Positions 15,401-16,439 of a DNA stretch of 16,439 bases are shown here, one piece after another (position 1 is the stretch's first letter; every line of letters starts with the position of its first letter). The translations under genes and the position numbers were made by a program. Source of the stretch: Proteobacteria bacterium UBA652 (lineage in GTDB: Bacteria; Pseudomonadota; Gammaproteobacteria; Nitrosococcales; Methylophagaceae); assembly GCA_002299915.1 (NCBI GenBank), contig DBOG01000075.1:1-16439 (forward strand), written 5' to 3'. A model generated the notes under the pieces. That model had not been told where the DNA came from and searched no databases. It saw nothing but the letters and a program-made list of their open reading frames with translations.

Positions 15401-15624
15401 CAGCATGTCAACGATTACGCGCTGTTTTGCTGACTTCTCTGACCACGATAGCTGGCTTAACTCCGCTATTATTTGAAACATCAGTACAAGCTAAATTCTT
15501 GATCCCGATGGCCGTGTCGATTTCATTTGGTTTAATGTTTGCGACGATTTTAGTATTGTTGCTGGTGCCAGCTTTATTATCGGTGCAGAGCAGTGTTGCC
15601 TCCTTTATTTCGAGTAAAGAATAA
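12496..15624 (+). CDS. RND efflux permease (AcrB/HAE family)
   Basis: 1042-residue inner-membrane proton/drug-type antiporter, full family length. TM1 is NLLMVIMLLAGTMSLMRM (about 23-40), followed by the first large periplasmic loop with STPVEQALRTVDYVKNLDS. TM2 to TM6 span about 335-490. TM4 holds ALGIIVDDAIVVGED (about 396-410), whose paired aspartates correspond to the proton-relay D407/D408 of AcrB. A second periplasmic loop precedes TM8-TM12 (about 880-1035), with FGLSGIVVNDSIILVTFFKQ. It starts at GTG 12496 inside the adaptor stop. No TolC-like channel gene follows, so a channel encoded elsewhere is expected. Drug, metal or lipid export cannot be told apart here; the double aspartate without a CusA/CzcA-type motif argues against heavy metals. 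Confidence 0.94.
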   Translation: MSEPAQQKTYLISLFAQHRVAANLLMVIMLLAGTMSLMRMNTQFFPTFAVDFVTVRVDWRGASAEDVEDAISTPVEQALRTVDYVKNLDSTSAYGRSYVVLEFDEGTDMGQALDQVKERVTQMRNLPTDSETPDIKSITNYEPIAKLLITTDHELEELRYFAHRVEDELLARGISSIRIRGLPEEEIAIQLRPADLASLGLDLAAVGQQVANFSRDLPAGEVGQQGNARQLRSLEQRRDEKSFASLPIKTDQAGNLVLLGDVADISQRAKKNQVTVFYEGKPAVELALQRTENSDSLEAAKILQTWLVQQEGNLPAGVSLHVYDEKWALIKGRINLLLKNGLGGLLLVITILLIFLHGRVAWWVTVGIPVSFMGALSVMYLAGGSINMLSLFGLIIALGIIVDDAIVVGEDGLTHYQQGENALQAAEGGARRMVVPVLASSLTTIASFLPLMMVGGIMGSILFDIPFVVICVIIASLIESFLILPGHLRHAFHKMHHTKPARFRALLDDGFNSFRDKLFRPVVTLAVSFRWITISLALASLILAVGLIKGERLPFTFFTSPEGTEITASVRFLAGTPSTTVASFLTELNTSLLETEKYFLENSEDEDDLIEVVVTRSGSVREGDQNSRVGDEFGTIQVELSSPDERSVRNKAFIKAWLERIELPAGLDSLSIVEPGVGPPGRDLDIKLTGASAATLKQAAESVAEALKQFTGVSAVADNMPYGQEQLIYHLTGQAKSLGLTVNSVGQQLRAAFDGQLVQIFQQGDDEIEVRVMLPDKERNTQATLADMLVKLPNGNHAPLTNIVTFEAQRGFDVLRHSEGKLAVHIVGTVDAEINNNDVVIDDLKQNWVPKWEAKYGVTVKFEGRAEEQGEAMADMEQGIVIAFILIYLVLAWVFASYGLPLVVMAVIPFGLVGALVGHFLLGIDLTILSLFGIFGLSGIVVNDSIILVTFFKQLREQGVAMQEAIIQAACQRLRAVLLTSLTTIAGLTPLLFETSVQAKFLIPMAVSISFGLMFATILVLLLVPALLSVQSSVASFISSKE

Positions 15625-15695
15625 AACGGATTTTAGCTATTTTCATTCTGATGCTTAATAAGATGTACGATAAACTCAGCTAGTATGCGTGCTAA

Positions 15696-15726
15696 TTGAC
15701 AGTGGGATGAGAAAACACGCTATAAT
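15696..15726 (+). promoter_or_regulatory. Sigma-70 promoter of the PepSY protein gene
   Basis: Perfect consensus hexamers TTGACA (15696-15701) and TATAAT (15721-15726), separated by 19 bases, longer than the optimal 17. The predicted start near 15733 leaves a leader of about 55 bases before ATG 15788. The gap after the permease gene has no clear terminator. Confidence 0.65.
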
Positions 15727-15787
15727 TCAATGATATTATCTGTGTTTAAGCATTGTTTTTAATGCAATTGGAGTAGGAAGCAATCCC

Positions 15788-16300
15788 ATGCGGATCTATT
15801 TATCTTTTGTTTTATTATCGGCTAGTCTCTATGCGGCTGATTATGCTCGGTTTGAGTATGACAGCTCTTATTATCAAGCATGCGAAGTAGCTGCACTGGC
15901 AGTCCGTGATGGGGATATTATTAAGGTTGAACTCAAAGAGGAAGCGGGTCAGCCAGTGTATGAATTTGATATTCGCACACCAGATAATCGGGATTGGGAT
16001 ATAAGCTGTGAGGCACAAACAGCTAAGGTGATTGAGACTGAAGAAGAAGTGCCAAGCGCACAACACCCCCTATTTTTAAGTAAAAAACAGGTAAATGAAA
16101 AACAGGCGCGGGAGACCGCCTTGAATGCGTGGCCTGGCTATATTATTGAGATTGAATATGAAATAGAAGCGGATGGTGCGGCTTCTTATGAATTTGATAT
16201 TCAGACCAATAAAGGGCCAGAAATGAAGGTAGAAGTGGATGCGACTTCTGGCCTGATTGTTGAGCAAAACGAGGAAATTTGGCAAGAAGGTTATGAGTAA
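15788..16300 (+). CDS. Secreted protein with two PepSY domains
   Basis: 170 residues. A signal peptide (MRIYLSFVLLSASLYA, cleavage about residue 16) is followed by two PepSY units: about 29-86 (YQACEVAALAVRDGDIIKVE, then YEFDIRTPDNRDWDISCEAQ) and about 101-163 (NEKQARETALNAWPGYIIEI, then YEFDIQTNKGPEMKVEVDAT, then GLIV). Both share the order helix, strand, YEFDI, V-D-x-x-x-G. The protein is very acidic, and Cys32 and Cys74 may form a disulfide in unit 1. PepSY units are found in periplasmic inhibitors and sensors; the role of stand-alone ones is unknown. In many genomes such genes neighbour a two-component system, which may lie beyond the window edge. GGAG and AGGA precede the ATG. Confidence 0.88.
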   Translation: MRIYLSFVLLSASLYAADYARFEYDSSYYQACEVAALAVRDGDIIKVELKEEAGQPVYEFDIRTPDNRDWDISCEAQTAKVIETEEEVPSAQHPLFLSKKQVNEKQARETALNAWPGYIIEIEYEIEADGAASYEFDIQTNKGPEMKVEVDATSGLIVEQNEEIWQEGYE

Positions 16301-16333
16301 ACTCTTCTACTTGGCCAGTTTTATATTGCTTAG

Positions 16334-16410
16334 ATTCAACAACGAAGTGCAACGTTTTAAACACAGTTCATAAAAAGTAAGATGTGCAGTGTTGCACTTC
16401 GAACTTGAAT
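16334..16410. repeat. Long imperfect inverted repeat downstream of the PepSY gene
   Basis: Left arm ATTCAACAACGAAGTGCAAC (16334-16353) and right arm GTTGCACTTCGAACTTGAAT (16391-16410) are complementary at 17 of 20 positions, including 11 consecutive. They flank a 37-base AT-rich spacer. The arm sequence resembles what I remember of IS30-family terminal repeats, but no transposase is visible and the tips face each other. A large hairpin or a relic insertion boundary are both possible. It lies about 33 bases after the stop codon and has no T run. Confidence 0.6.
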
Positions 16411-16439
16411 GACCAAATAATTAGAGCGTTATGGGTCAC

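Noticed and set aside
15625..15695. Terminator after the RND permease
   Set aside because: No stem followed by a T run could be found. Transcription may continue or end by Rho.

Overview
The window looks like chromosomal DNA of a gammaproteobacterium of moderate G+C content. The evidence is a gammaproteobacterial-type tmRNA (tag ANDNNYSLAA), an elongator tRNA-Met, a full-length RapA/HepA homologue, and the pairing of housekeeping genes with RND efflux and PepSY genes. Genus cannot be fixed from the sequence alone. GTG starts are common here (aminopeptidase, DUF445, rapA, both RND genes).

Left part (1-2500) is the accessory, scarred part. It opens inside the ssrA (tmRNA) gene, whose mature 3' end is at 293 and is followed by a terminator. 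Downstream lies a 19-base copy of the tmRNA 3' end with its own UUCG-loop terminator, and three related small elements. Each is built of consecutive hairpins whose stems differ in sequence but stay paired. Two of them sit exactly where the T-loop would be in a tmRNA/tRNA-like T-arm. Next comes an IS3-family insertion sequence (about 870-2067) with a nonsense codon in orfA. Its right end abuts the decayed 3' part of a Fic-family gene whose 5' part is missing. Together this reads as the remnant of an element once integrated at ssrA, later trimmed by an IS.

Middle part (2500-8240) is ordinary chromosome: a secreted DUF1223 thioredoxin-fold protein (minus strand), tRNA-Met (minus) with a clear promoter and terminator, an M18 aminopeptidase, a secreted DUF1566 protein with a C-terminal dockerin-like calcium-binding repeat pair, a 93-residue protein of possible PC4-like fold, a DUF445 membrane protein, a YigZ/IMPACT protein (minus, probably leaderless), and a rhodanese-domain lipoprotein.

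Right part (8240-16439): rapA, which recycles RNA polymerase, follows the rhodanese gene by 14 bases and is probably cotranscribed. An RND efflux pair follows (membrane-fusion adaptor and inner-membrane permease, overlapping by 4 bases, with no outer-membrane channel or regulator in view). Last is a secreted double-PepSY protein with its own consensus-hexamer promoter. The window ends in a long imperfect inverted repeat. The strongest candidate for something undescribed is the T-arm-embedded multi-hairpin repeat at 360-722.
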